Origin: an uncultured Candidatus Saccharibacteria bacterium
GTDB taxonomy: Bacteria; Patescibacteriota; Saccharimonadia; Saccharimonadales; Saccharimonadaceae
DNA length: 61,604 nucleotides
NCBI GenBank assembly: GCA_947304155.1
Contig: CAMZAD010000005.1
Span: 1-61,604 of the forward strand
Direction: 5' to 3'
A model generated the notes under the pieces. It was not told where the DNA came from and did no database searches. It saw nothing but the letters and a program-made list of their open reading frames with translations. Positions 41,309-49,695 of this stretch are shown in pieces. Every line of letters begins with the position of its first letter. Position 1 is the stretch's first letter. A program made the position numbers and the translations under genes.

Positions 41309-42550
41309 TTACGGACGCGCGATACAACGGATTGGTTTTCCTTGTTTCTTAACAACTATAATACCGAGTTTAATCTCACCTCTGTCAATCTTAAAGACGT
41401 GTGCACTGTTCCCGTTTGCGCGGCTCGTCCAGAGCGTAATATCGTTTGATGGTTGCCCCAGAATTCCTCCTCCCGATTGAGCAGAAATCTCGCCTACGTT
41501 TGTTGGATATGGAAGATTCAGCTCTTCGACTAGTGATGCCACTGTTAAGTATTGGTTTACGAGCGTCTTATAGTCATTCGCTTCCCAATATTCACCAGAT
41601 GGAAGGTCCCAACCACTTGGACAGATTGACGATGGGGCGTCACCGCTCGAACCACCAGTTCCCGCTGTTGCAGTGTAATATGTATAGAATCCACCATCAA
41701 CATCATCGACGTAGACGGCATTACTATTATCGCCACCGAAGTTTGCGAGGTTGCTCACAGGAAGATTGAAGTCTGAAGTCACATCAGAATCCTCACTCGT
41801 CAATTTCCTACCAGCAATGCGTAGATTCTGATTCATCCAACAATTACCATCAAGAAGCCTTGTCACATTATAGACATTCCCATCGCGTGCATCAGCAAGT
41901 TCAACGGTTTTATGAATATTAATTTGCGTACATGTAAAACCTTGCATTGTTGGAACTGGCGTTTCATGTGCGATAGCGGTGAATTTTACAGTCTTTGAAT
42001 AATTACCCGATGGCAAGTCTGAGTTAATCTTCATACCAATATTCACGGTATTAGTTTTTTCTGCGCTTGTTGGAACGTGGTTGAGATCTCTAATCGTCAC
42101 CTGATTTGCAAGGGTTGGGATTTTACTAAAGTCAGTATTATTTAGAGAATAGCCCCACTTATTTGCGTCCATAGTCGAGCTTGTAACAGTTCCATCAAAA
42201 TCAGAGGCGATGGTTGCCTCAGTTAGTAGACTCGTCATTGCGGTTTGATTATCTTCAGACGAAAAGAAAAGCTCATAGCCACCAGAACTGTTTGTATCGA
42301 CGGTCGCAATGATTGACTTTGAATCAAATACACCAGCAATGGTTGGTGTCATATTGAAATTTAGCGCATTCACATCAACGGATAGCGAGACAATCGGATT
42401 AATTGTTGCACTAACGACAACTTCTTGTGTTTCGTCGGCGTGAGACAAAATAATTGGAGAAAAAGCTAGAGCAGAGAATACTCCAATTGCAAGAAATGAA
42501 CCAAAAAGAGTCGAAGTCTTTATTATTCTATTCTGACTTTGTATTTTCAT
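41309..42550 (-). CDS. FISUMP-domain surface protein 4
   Basis: A 413-residue secreted or anchored protein. Signal/anchor at 13-36 (TLFGSFLAIGVFSALAF). Beta domain 40-205 shared with its neighbours (PIVSLSVDVNALNFNMTPTI, SGNYSKTVKFTAIAHETP). FISUMP domain 215-413: DARDGNVYNVTRLLDGNCWM, SICPSGWDLP, IRCIARP. It lies 11 bp after FISUMP 3 with the weak ribosome site AATAGGA. The last of three tandem paralogues. Confidence 0.85.
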   Translation of the reverse strand: MKIQSQNRIIKTSTLFGSFLAIGVFSALAFSPIILSHADETQEVVVSATINPIVSLSVDVNALNFNMTPTIAGVFDSKSIIATVDTNSSGGYELFFSSEDNQTAMTSLLTEATIASDFDGTVTSSTMDANKWGYSLNNTDFSKIPTLANQVTIRDLNHVPTSAEKTNTVNIGMKINSDLPSGNYSKTVKFTAIAHETPVPTMQGFTCTQINIHKTVELADARDGNVYNVTRLLDGNCWMNQNLRIAGRKLTSEDSDVTSDFNLPVSNLANFGGDNSNAVYVDDVDGGFYTYYTATAGTGGSSGDAPSSICPSGWDLPSGEYWEANDYKTLVNQYLTVASLVEELNLPYPTNVGEISAQSGGGILGQPSNDITLWTSRANGNSAHVFKIDRGEIKLGIIVVKKQGKPIRCIARP

Positions 42551-42561
42551 CTTTTTTCCTA

Positions 42562-43809
42562 TTATCTCGCTACACAGCGAATCTTATATCCTTCGCCCTT
42601 ATAACCGTCACCAGATGGTGTTACACTGTTATTATTATCAATGCCCAAAACATATTGGAAACGCTCACCATGATTTGTTGATGAATGATATATACCGTAG
42701 TTGGTATAAGACAAACTACCACTCGACATATAACCAGTTTTGGTAAAGTGCGGCAATTCGGCCGTCACAAAGTCACTGTATTGCTGGCTGAGCATATAAA
42801 AATCGCCAGAATATTGATAGCCAGTTGGAAGCCTCCATCCTTTTGGACAGATTGACTTTTCTGCTGCTATATTATTTTGTGTCATACTTCGAGTACCCGT
42901 ACCAGCTGTTGCGACGTACCATGTATAGTAACCACTGTTATTTACAACATATGCATTTTCTAATCCAGTGTGCGGATTAAAGCCTGTTGACGAGCTTACT
43001 GGAATATCAAAATCCTCATCAACATCAGAATCTGCCGATGTTGCTTTATAGTTCGCAATTTTAAGGTCCTGAGTCATCCAACATTTGCCGTCTTTTAATT
43101 TTGCGACAGTATAAGTATTACCATCACGAAGATCAGTCAAAGTTCCAGTTTCATGAGTAATAGAGTTTGAGCATACTTCAGATGTGATTTGTTGCATATT
43201 ATGAAGCATACCAATCGTAACAGTTGGAGTTGCATGAGCAATAGCTGTAAAGGTCACTTTCTTAGAATAATCACCAGACGGTAGCAGGTTATTAATCTTT
43301 ACTGCAATGTTTACAGTAGTATTAACTTCAGAAGAGGTCGGGAGATGGTTAAGATTTCTGAGAGCAACCTGGTTTGCTAAGGTTGGGATTTTGCTAAAAT
43401 CAGTATTGTCGAGCGAATAAGCCCATTTGTTCGCACCCATAGTCGAACTAGTGACAGTCCCAGTAAAATCCGATGCGACTACGGAGCTAGATGTAAGACT
43501 TGTCATATCTGTAGTATTGTCTTCAGACGAGAAATATAGTTCATAGCCGCCAGTACTATTTGTGTCTACAGTTGCAATAAGAGGCTTAGATTCAAACACA
43601 CCTTCTGGAGATGGCGAAATATCAAATTGAAGGTTACTCGTGTTCAAAGTTAACGAAATCATCGGATTTACACTGACATTAACTTCAGCAGTTTTATCGA
43701 CAGCGTAAGAAAAAGTTATCGGCGCAAAAAGATTGAGTAAAAATGCACTAAAAGTAACTACGGATACGAAGGCCCCTGCCTTTTTAATAGTTTTTAGATT
43801 ATGGTTCAT
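42562..43809 (-). CDS. FISUMP-domain surface protein 3
   Basis: A 415-residue paralogue. Signal/anchor 10-35 (GAFVSVVTFSAFLLNLFAP). Beta domain 40-205 (PMISLTLNTSNLQFDISPSP, SGDYSKKVTFTAIAHATP). FISUMP domain 215-415: DLRDGNTYTVAKLKDGKCWM, SICPKGWRLPTG, YKIRCVAR. The start overlaps the end of FISUMP 2 by 11 bases, so translation is coupled. It is close to FISUMP 4, which suggests a tandem duplication. Confidence 0.85.
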   Translation of the reverse strand: MNHNLKTIKKAGAFVSVVTFSAFLLNLFAPITFSYAVDKTAEVNVSVNPMISLTLNTSNLQFDISPSPEGVFESKPLIATVDTNSTGGYELYFSSEDNTTDMTSLTSSSVVASDFTGTVTSSTMGANKWAYSLDNTDFSKIPTLANQVALRNLNHLPTSSEVNTTVNIAVKINNLLPSGDYSKKVTFTAIAHATPTVTIGMLHNMQQITSEVCSNSITHETGTLTDLRDGNTYTVAKLKDGKCWMTQDLKIANYKATSADSDVDEDFDIPVSSSTGFNPHTGLENAYVVNNSGYYTWYVATAGTGTRSMTQNNIAAEKSICPKGWRLPTGYQYSGDFYMLSQQYSDFVTAELPHFTKTGYMSSGSLSYTNYGIYHSSTNHGERFQYVLGIDNNNSVTPSGDGYKGEGYKIRCVAR

Positions 43810-45523
43810 CTTCAGGCCTCAAGACACAGCGAATAAACTCACCATCACCCCTAGATTGACCTTCATTAGTGTTAGCACCTTCTGCATAATGTACAGACAT
43901 CACAACTGTACAACAGTATTGTTCACCATATGCCCAGCATGGGCCCCTAGATGATGACGTAGAGTAAACAGCCCACTGTTCAGCAGAAGCAACATCAGCT
44001 TGTGGACCAGCGTAATTGCCTGCAAGCAAGAAGTTCAATGGATCCTGAAGAACGGTGTTTTCATCTGGATTATATAAGCTAATTAAGTTTTTATAGCTTC
44101 TAGTATCATTTGCATCACCTGTAGCAAGCTGCCACCCTTTTGGACAAATTGAATCATTCACTTCCGTTAAGGTGTCATACAAGCCCGTACCAGCAGTTGC
44201 CGCATTCCAGTTATAATAGTTTCCGGTAGATTCCCAGAGATATACATCAGTATTAGCGGTTGGAGTATCAGATTTTACTTTACCTCCCCTATAATACGCA
44301 CCAGAACCAGTACCTGTTGGGTGATACGAGAAGTCATATGGGCCAATATCAGAGTTTCCCGTACTCCAATAAATACCGACTGCAGTTTGAGTGTCACGGA
44401 CTGGAGTCCAGCTAGTTTTAGTATTAAGGTCAGTTAGCTCGTTAGTCAAAGTCACGTTTGTTGAGAGGTCGAGCGCCAAGTTTTGGCTCATCCAACAGTT
44501 GCCATCAGCGAGCTTTGAGACGAGGTAGTCTTTATTATCACGTTTATCACGCAACTTCTTGCGTGGAACATAAGTGTCGTCACCAATATGTTCACCAGTC
44601 CAGTCAAGCAAGGTCGAGTTAACATCTGGAGTAGTTGAGGCAGCACAGATTTCTGGAGTCAAATCTTGCATGTAGGTCACAGAGTGGAGTGCTGGAGTCC
44701 AAAGCGCAGTTAATGTTACACTTGGAAGGTCGCCAGCGTTAATATTTACGGAGAGCTCTTCGCCAGTAAAGGTATTAGTACCATCAGACCATCCACCAAA
44801 GAGATAACCAAGGCGAGTTGGTTTATAAGTTAAGAGATTAATAAGAGAATCATAAGCTTGTTCTGAGCTGGTATAGGAAACACCAGAAGCACCAGTGCCA
44901 CCATCAAGGTCCCAGTTTAATGTATAGGTGAGACAGGCTGGTTTTACGGCGAGGGTATAAACAATGTCGTTTGAATATGAACCTGATGGGAGGTTATTGT
45001 CTGTTTTAATACCAAATCTGATACTTAAACTATCTGGGTTAGCAGCAGCCGAAGAATCATAAACTGTAGCTGCGGAACTTGAAACTGGGACTGGATAATA
45101 ATTCGTTCCGTTATTCAATGAGTAGCCCCAAGAGTTGTTTACGAGGGCTGAGCCTGTAGTAGCACTAATTGTCTTGGTTTCTGAATCAGTTCCAATACGA
45201 GTAAGATTGTTGTCTGAGGCGGAGTTGGTTGACATCGTAACAGTAGCACCGTCAGTACATGAGTTGATAATACTGAGCGTGTCTGTGCCAGAGAAAACAG
45301 TTTGAGTATTGGTTGGAACGATAGCAATTTCCGAGGTAGCAGAAGTCGAGAGAGCAAGGTTATAGTTTACAGAACGAGTACCGCGGACAGTGATAGTTTC
45401 AGCATTAGTGCCAAAAGTTGGTGAATATAGCCAGACTGCTATGGCCGAGATAAGAAGAGTAGCCGAAAAAATACCAAGGCTAGTTACACCCCTATTAAAC
45501 CTACCTCTCCTTACTTCAATCAT
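43799..45523 (-). CDS. FISUMP-domain surface protein 2 with InlB-type repeat
   Basis: A 574-residue protein, first of three. Signal/anchor 14-35 (LGIFSATLLISAIAVWLY). Beta domain 45-200. Residues about 205-285 look like a Listeria-Bacteroides (InlB B-type) repeat: LNWDLDGGTGASGVSYTS, RLGYLFGGWSDGTNTFTGEE, VTLTALWTP. FISUMP domain 305-574: DKRDNKDYLVSKLADGNCWM, SICPKGWQLATG, EFIRCVLRP. -10 TATAAT (45535-45530) ends six bases before the ATG: predicted leaderless. An SD-like AAGGAGAGG lies inside the gene, a few codons after the start, as in dnaE. Likely a surface adhesin or stalk. Confidence 0.83.
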   Translation of the reverse strand: MIEVRRGRFNRGVTSLGIFSATLLISAIAVWLYSPTFGTNAETITVRGTRSVNYNLALSTSATSEIAIVPTNTQTVFSGTDTLSIINSCTDGATVTMSTNSASDNNLTRIGTDSETKTISATTGSALVNNSWGYSLNNGTNYYPVPVSSSAATVYDSSAAANPDSLSIRFGIKTDNNLPSGSYSNDIVYTLAVKPACLTYTLNWDLDGGTGASGVSYTSSEQAYDSLINLLTYKPTRLGYLFGGWSDGTNTFTGEELSVNINAGDLPSVTLTALWTPALHSVTYMQDLTPEICAASTTPDVNSTLLDWTGEHIGDDTYVPRKKLRDKRDNKDYLVSKLADGNCWMSQNLALDLSTNVTLTNELTDLNTKTSWTPVRDTQTAVGIYWSTGNSDIGPYDFSYHPTGTGSGAYYRGGKVKSDTPTANTDVYLWESTGNYYNWNAATAGTGLYDTLTEVNDSICPKGWQLATGDANDTRSYKNLISLYNPDENTVLQDPLNFLLAGNYAGPQADVASAEQWAVYSTSSSRGPCWAYGEQYCCTVVMSVHYAEGANTNEGQSRGDGEFIRCVLRPEDEP

Positions 45524-45529
45524 AATATG

Positions 45530-45538
45530 ATTATAGCA
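45530..45538 (-). promoter_or_regulatory. FISUMP cluster promoter, leaderless type
   Basis: Extended -10 TGCTATAAT on the minus strand, six bases from the ATG of FISUMP 2. Confidence 0.65.
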
Positions 45539-45558
45539 TAAGCCGAATCGTATTTACA

Positions 45559-45704
45559 ACAAAAAACCTCCAAATTTGGAGGTTTTTTCGCGCTGATGCG
45601 CGCCCACCCTGGGGCACATTGTTTTGTTTTAATCTGCTGTTTGTTTTTGAAATCTCCACACTCCACTAACTAATCAGCGGAACCCCTGTGAAGCGTATCA
45701 GCTT
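45559..45704 (-). ncRNA. Candidate small structured RNA, about 146 nt
   Basis: A complete transcription unit without a protein frame. Promoter TTGACC-17-TAAAAT lies at 45739-45711; predicted +1 is 45704. The RNA begins AAGCUGAUACGC, and GCUGAUACGC (45702-45693) pairs with GCGCAUCAGC (45601-45592) near its 3' end, nine of ten pairs. Inside, CAC-A-GGGG pairs with CCCC-AGG-GUG; UUCCGCU and AGUGGAG form a hairpin; an A-rich single-stranded stretch follows. A strong terminator (CCTCC...GGAGG plus T-run) ends it. 5'-to-3' closing stems are typical of 6S RNA and similar; I could not match it to 6S, SRP RNA, tmRNA or RNase P. Confidence 0.65.
45561..45588. terminator. Terminator of the candidate small RNA
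   Basis: AAAAAACCTCCAAA and its exact complement TTTGGAGGTTTTTT; strong stem with T-run. Confidence 0.85.
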
Positions 45705-45710
45705 ATGTTT

Positions 45711-45739
45711 ATTTTAATATATATTTTTTTGTCGGTCAA
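45711..45739 (-). promoter_or_regulatory. Promoter of the candidate small RNA
   Basis: TTGACC, 17 bp, TAAAAT on the minus strand, followed by AAACATAAG, the same initial string as gap and the FtsA-like gene. Confidence 0.75.
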
Positions 45740-45757
45740 TAGTTTTTATGCATAAAA

Positions 45758-46432
45758 TTAGGCAATTTTTTCATGTTCTTTGCGCCACTTATCCACCTCT
45801 CCATGGTTACCGGAAAGTAGGATATCTGGCACTTTCATACCACGAAAATCATATGGCTTAGTATATTGTGGGAATTCAATATTATCCCCGTCTGAGAATG
45901 ATTCAATAATTGCAGAATTCTCGCCACCAAGCACGCCTGGAATAAGGCGGACAATTGAATCAATTAAAATCAGGCTTGGGAGTTCGCCACCAGTCAAAAC
46001 ATATTTACCAATACAGAACTTTTGATCAACAATTGAAAGAATGCGTTCATCATAACCTTCATAATGTGGACAAAGGATAATAATATGAAGTGGTTTTTCA
46101 GATTCCTGAGCTTTAGTCGCAATTTCTTTAGCGTCCTTCTGCTCCCAGATTTTACCAGCTGGGGTTGGAAGGTAGACTAAGGCGTCCGGACTATCTTTTT
46201 TAACAGATTCAATTGCATTAAAAACTGGCTCACACATCAAAAGCATGCCATCACCACCACCATAAATTGTGTCGTCAACTTTTTTATGTGGACCAAGACC
46301 AAAATCGCGAAGATTCACAAAATCAAACTCGGCAATACCGTTTTCTTTTGCTTTCCACATCATTGAAGTATTAAGATATGGTTTAAGCGTCTCTTGAAAC
46401 AATGTAATAATCGTGAATTTGATTTTTGGCAT
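45758..46432 (-). CDS. trmD: tRNA (guanine-37 N1)-methyltransferase
   Basis: A 224-residue TrmD of the SPOUT (knotted) fold. KKVDDTIYGGGDGMLL is the conserved glycine loop; ILCPHYEGYDERI, IGKYVLTGGELPSLILID and RLIPGVLGG form the knot and SAM site; YTKPYDFRGMKVPDILLSGNH follows. It makes m1G37, which prevents frameshifting. The -10 TATAAT (46444-46439) ends six bases before the ATG: predicted leaderless. Confidence 0.97.
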   Translation of the reverse strand: MPKIKFTIITLFQETLKPYLNTSMMWKAKENGIAEFDFVNLRDFGLGPHKKVDDTIYGGGDGMLLMCEPVFNAIESVKKDSPDALVYLPTPAGKIWEQKDAKEIATKAQESEKPLHIIILCPHYEGYDERILSIVDQKFCIGKYVLTGGELPSLILIDSIVRLIPGVLGGENSAIIESFSDGDNIEFPQYTKPYDFRGMKVPDILLSGNHGEVDKWRKEHEKIA

Positions 46433-46438
46433 AAGTAT

Positions 46439-46467
46439 ATTATATCATATTTGATACTCTCTGTAAA
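46439..46467 (-). promoter_or_regulatory. trmD promoter, leaderless type
   Basis: TTTACA, 17 bp, TATAAT (extended TGA), six bases from the ATG. Shares DNA with the divergent promoter at 46451-46479. Confidence 0.75.
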
Positions 46468-46479
46468 ACATGTTATAAT
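46451..46479 (+). promoter_or_regulatory. Promoter of the Cys-rich gene
   Basis: TTGATA, 17 bp, TATAAT on the plus strand, interleaved with the trmD promoter. Confidence 0.75.
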
Positions 46480-46512
46480 AATAAAAATACATTGCAGAAA
46501 GGAGGGCAAGCA

Positions 46513-47061
46513 ATGAGTACGTTTGATCAGGCGATAATTGATCATATCGCCAAGTGCACGAAGGATGTCACAAGGCATTACAAGCATAACTTTGACGAGA
46601 CGAAACAGTGCAACTACGAGCTCTGTAAAGAATGTGGAGGCAAATGTTGCAAGTGTTGTGGCTGTCATTTCTCGCCGGATGATTTCTCAGATCTCTCTTT
46701 TGATGGCTTACTTAAGGAGATTAAAAAGGGCTACATTACACTTGAGATTATTGACGGCGAGCATTATGCTATCAACGATATACTCTGGTTAGTGAGGATG
46801 CGCAACGTGAATAGTCCCGTAATTGAGCGGAGAATTTACGAGCGCGAGCGTGCAGCTTGTGTTGCCTTAAAAGAAAATGGATGTGCGCTCGATTTTGCAC
46901 ATCGCCCATCCGGTGGCAAACTATTAATCCCCGCTAAGAACCGCGAGTGTACTAGTTCTTATACTGTTAGAGAGTCACTCTTAGAGTGGCGAGTCTACAA
47001 GGATATCTTAGTTAAACTTGTAAATTTTATAGGCGAGAAAGATTATCCGTGCACAATTTAA
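46513..47061 (+). CDS. Cys-rich protein, YkgJ-like metal-cluster candidate, 182 aa
   Basis: Residues 35-60 hold a dense cysteine cluster (CNYELCKECGGKCCKCCGCH) like the CxxxCxxCC sites of the YkgJ/UPF0153 zinc- or iron-chelating family; two further Cys-bearing stretches follow (RAACVALKENGCALDFAHRP and NRECTSSYTVRESLLEW), the usual layout of that family. Probably a cytoplasmic metal-binding protein; partner unknown. The start at 46513 follows AAAGGAGGG; a frame seven codons longer would bury that site. Confidence 0.65.
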   Translation: MSTFDQAIIDHIAKCTKDVTRHYKHNFDETKQCNYELCKECGGKCCKCCGCHFSPDDFSDLSFDGLLKEIKKGYITLEIIDGEHYAINDILWLVRMRNVNSPVIERRIYERERAACVALKENGCALDFAHRPSGGKLLIPAKNRECTSSYTVRESLLEWRVYKDILVKLVNFIGEKDYPCTI

Positions 47062-47086
47062 AAAGACCTCTTTCGAGGTCTTTTTT
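47061..47086. terminator. Bidirectional terminator between the Cys-rich gene and obgE
   Basis: AAAAGACCTC and GAGGTCTTTT around TTTC, a perfect 10-bp stem. Confidence 0.88.
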
Positions 47087-47088
47087 CT

Positions 47089-48528
47089 TTAGTCGTCCCA
47101 GCCTTCAACTAATGTGAAGCGGTGACCTGAGATTTCAATAATGTCATCTGGGCCAGCGCCGCGTGAAGTAAGTTCGGCGCGAATACCAAGTTTTTTCATA
47201 ATATCGCGAAGACGGTTCAAAGATTCGTAGTTATCGTAATCGGTGCGGCGAGCAAATTTCTCAATTTTTTCACCAGTAACGCTAAAGTGTTTAGTGATAT
47301 TTCCCTCTTCATCCTCAAACGGTTCAAGTTCAATCACTTCCCAGTTGTTCTTCACATTCTTTGGATTAAGTTTAATTACTGGAAGCGCATCAGTTTTTGC
47401 GACTGGAGAGTTTTCAAATGATTCTGGAGAATCAAGTGAAATATGAGCGATCCCCTCTTCATCAAAGTTTTCTGGAGCTATTACTACTGCTTCGGCTGCA
47501 CTTTTTTCGGCATTTTTCTTAGATTTTTCAATTTCATCTTTCAAAGCGAAGAGCAATTCATCAAGACCCTGATGGGCAGCGCTAGAGATTGCAAAGACCT
47601 TTGCATTTTTATTTTTTGCGAGAATAGCAGATTCTTGCATTTTAATAATCTCCGGATCCAAGCCTTCGCATTTTGTCAAAGCAACAATTTCTGGACGGTC
47701 TTTAAGGTCTGAATATTTATTAAGTTCGTTTCTAATAGTTTCATAAGCCTTGCCAGCATCGTCATTATAAACATCAATAAGGTGAAGCAAGACTGCAGTG
47801 CGGTCAACGTGACGAAGGAAGGCATGGCCGAGACCTTTACCTTCTGATGCGCCTTCAATAAGACCAGGAATATCGGCAATTAAAATGTCACGTCGGTCTT
47901 TTGAAGATGATGAACGACCAGTGGAACCAACCGTAGCGACGCCAAGGTTTGGTGTGATAGTTGTAAATGGATAATCAGCGATTTCTGGTTTAGCGTTCGT
48001 AACGACAGAAAGGAAGGTTGACTTACCTGCATTCGGAAGACCAACGAGACCAACGTCTGCGAGAAGTTTGAGCTCAAGTTCAGCTTCAAAAGCTTCACCT
48101 GGCTCACCCACTTCATGGATGATTGGAGTTTGGCGAGTTGAAGACTTAAAGTGGGCATTACCAAAGCCGCCGTCGCCACCTTTGGCGATTACAGCTTCTT
48201 CTTGGTCACGGGTAAGGTCGGCAATAACAACACCGTCACGCTTAACAACTGTGCCGATTGGAACTTCAATAATCAAATCTTTACCGGCACGACCTGCAGA
48301 GCGGGTGCCTGAGCCGTTTTTACCATCTTCGGCTTTCCATTCTGGATTAAAACGGAAGTCTAAAAGTGTGTTTGTATCTTTGTCTGCACGGAAAATAATT
48401 GAACCACCTTTACCGCCATCGCCACCATCTGGACCACCTTTTGGAATATAAATTTCATGGCGAAAAGAGACGGCACCATCACCGCCTTTACCGGCTTGTA
48501 ATTTCACTTTTGCAGTATCAACAAACAT
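47089..48528 (-). CDS. obgE: GTPase Obg
   Basis: A 479-residue Obg. Glycine-rich Obg domain 1-157 (QAGKGGDGAVSFRHEIYIPK, GGDGGFGNAHFKSSTRQTP); G1 GLPNAGKST at 163-171; switch DYPFTTI; G3 DIPGLIEGASEGKGLGH; G4 TKCE (family TKxD); the C-terminal OCT domain ends AGPDDIIEISGHRFTLVEGW. It assists 50S maturation and links to (p)ppGpp. The -10 TATAAT ends eight bases before the ATG, giving a two-base leader at most. Confidence 0.97.
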   Translation of the reverse strand: MFVDTAKVKLQAGKGGDGAVSFRHEIYIPKGGPDGGDGGKGGSIIFRADKDTNTLLDFRFNPEWKAEDGKNGSGTRSAGRAGKDLIIEVPIGTVVKRDGVVIADLTRDQEEAVIAKGGDGGFGNAHFKSSTRQTPIIHEVGEPGEAFEAELELKLLADVGLVGLPNAGKSTFLSVVTNAKPEIADYPFTTITPNLGVATVGSTGRSSSSKDRRDILIADIPGLIEGASEGKGLGHAFLRHVDRTAVLLHLIDVYNDDAGKAYETIRNELNKYSDLKDRPEIVALTKCEGLDPEIIKMQESAILAKNKNAKVFAISSAAHQGLDELLFALKDEIEKSKKNAEKSAAEAVVIAPENFDEEGIAHISLDSPESFENSPVAKTDALPVIKLNPKNVKNNWEVIELEPFEDEEGNITKHFSVTGEKIEKFARRTDYDNYESLNRLRDIMKKLGIRAELTSRGAGPDDIIEISGHRFTLVEGWDD

Positions 48529-48577
48529 ATGCCCTTATTATATCACAAAATGCTTATTTTTCAAGGTTTAGCCCCTG

Positions 48578-49678
48578 TTATTTTCTGTGGATGAAGTTCC
48601 ATTTACTCCAGGTAGCTTTGGCGATTGGACCAGTCCAAACGCGGCCCCAACCAGCCTTACCGTTCATATCTGAAATAGTAATTGTACCATCTGAGTTGAC
48701 TGATTCAACATAACCCACGTGACCATAGTAGCCGTTATTGTTTTGGAAAATATCGCCTGCGCGAGGAGTTTTATCAACTCTGAACCCAGCACGAGCAGCG
48801 TTAACACCCCAAGAGCGAGCGTTACCCATGTTTGATGGCAAATCTGGACGACGTGACCAGGCATACCAAGTACACCAACCATAGGCGTAGCGGTTTCCAG
48901 CAGCATACTGTGCGTGATATGAAGATGAATACGAAGCGTATGAAGTTGGTTTTCTAGTTGGAGCAACATAATCTGGGCGTTCAGTTTCAGGAAGAACACC
49001 GTTTGGAATCAAAATATACATGTTGACTTTGAGAGTTGAATCAAGTTCAAGTGAGTTTGCAGCAATAATTTCATTTGCATCAGATTTATATTTCTTTGCG
49101 AGGCTTGCGACAGTATCGTTTTTCTTAACTTTATAGACGAAGCCGGCACGGCTTGGGACGAGAATTTTTTGGCCAGCCTTAACTTTAGCGGTGGCCTTGA
49201 AGTTATTAGACCAACGAATCATTGTCTCGGTTACACCAGAGCCAGAGTATTTACGAGCAATTGAAGCAATATCTTCACCGTTTGAAACCACATATTCAAC
49301 CACACCAACAGCAAGATATGAAGTATCAATCACAGTTGGCTTGTCGATTTTGTCGGCTGAAGTAGATGATGCATAAGATAAAGCAGAGATGATGGAATCG
49401 TAGTTGATTGTAATAACAGATGCAGTAGAAAGATTCATTGAAGTTGCAAGATCTGACACGATATACATCTGAGAAACTTGGTCAGCTGAAGCCGAGAAGT
49501 TATTCTGAGCGAGCGCACGCATATCAACATTAATACTTTCGCCGCCAAATTTATTAATTGAGCCAAAGAAGACGAGAGCTAGAATTGCGACAGAATATAC
49601 GATATATGGAAAAACACGGCGAAGGGCGTTTGCTCGTGCCGTTTTTTTGGTTTTAGTTTTTCCTTGTTTTGCTGTCAT
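48578..49678 (-). CDS. LysM-LysM-CHAP peptidoglycan hydrolase
   Basis: A 366-residue secreted or anchored protein. Basic head then a membrane segment at 22-40 (VFPYIVYSVAILALVFFG). Two LysM wall-binding domains at about 127-175 (YVVSNGEDIASIARKYSGSG) and 180-226 (YKVKKNDTVASLAKKYKSDA). C-terminal CHAP domain with Cys269 in GWCTWYAW and His320 in YGHVGYV. It would cut peptide cross-links or amide bonds in peptidoglycan, for growth, separation, or attack on a host wall. Upstream in-frame ATG at 49726 lies inside the RuvX-MltG gene and is rejected; no clear ribosome site. Confidence 0.88.
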   Translation of the reverse strand: MTAKQGKTKTKKTARANALRRVFPYIVYSVAILALVFFGSINKFGGESINVDMRALAQNNFSASADQVSQMYIVSDLATSMNLSTASVITINYDSIISALSYASSTSADKIDKPTVIDTSYLAVGVVEYVVSNGEDIASIARKYSGSGVTETMIRWSNNFKATAKVKAGQKILVPSRAGFVYKVKKNDTVASLAKKYKSDANEIIAANSLELDSTLKVNMYILIPNGVLPETERPDYVAPTRKPTSYASYSSSYHAQYAAGNRYAYGWCTWYAWSRRPDLPSNMGNARSWGVNAARAGFRVDKTPRAGDIFQNNNGYYGHVGYVESVNSDGTITISDMNGKAGWGRVWTGPIAKATWSKWNFIHRK

Positions 49679-49695
49679 AACTAGCTGAGACCCCA

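Noticed and set aside
45559-45704. Candidate RNA as tmRNA, SRP RNA or RNase P RNA
   Set aside because: It lacks the tRNA-like ends and tag frame, the GGAAGGA-type SRP tip, and the GAGGAAAGUC-type core, and is too short for tmRNA or RNase P.
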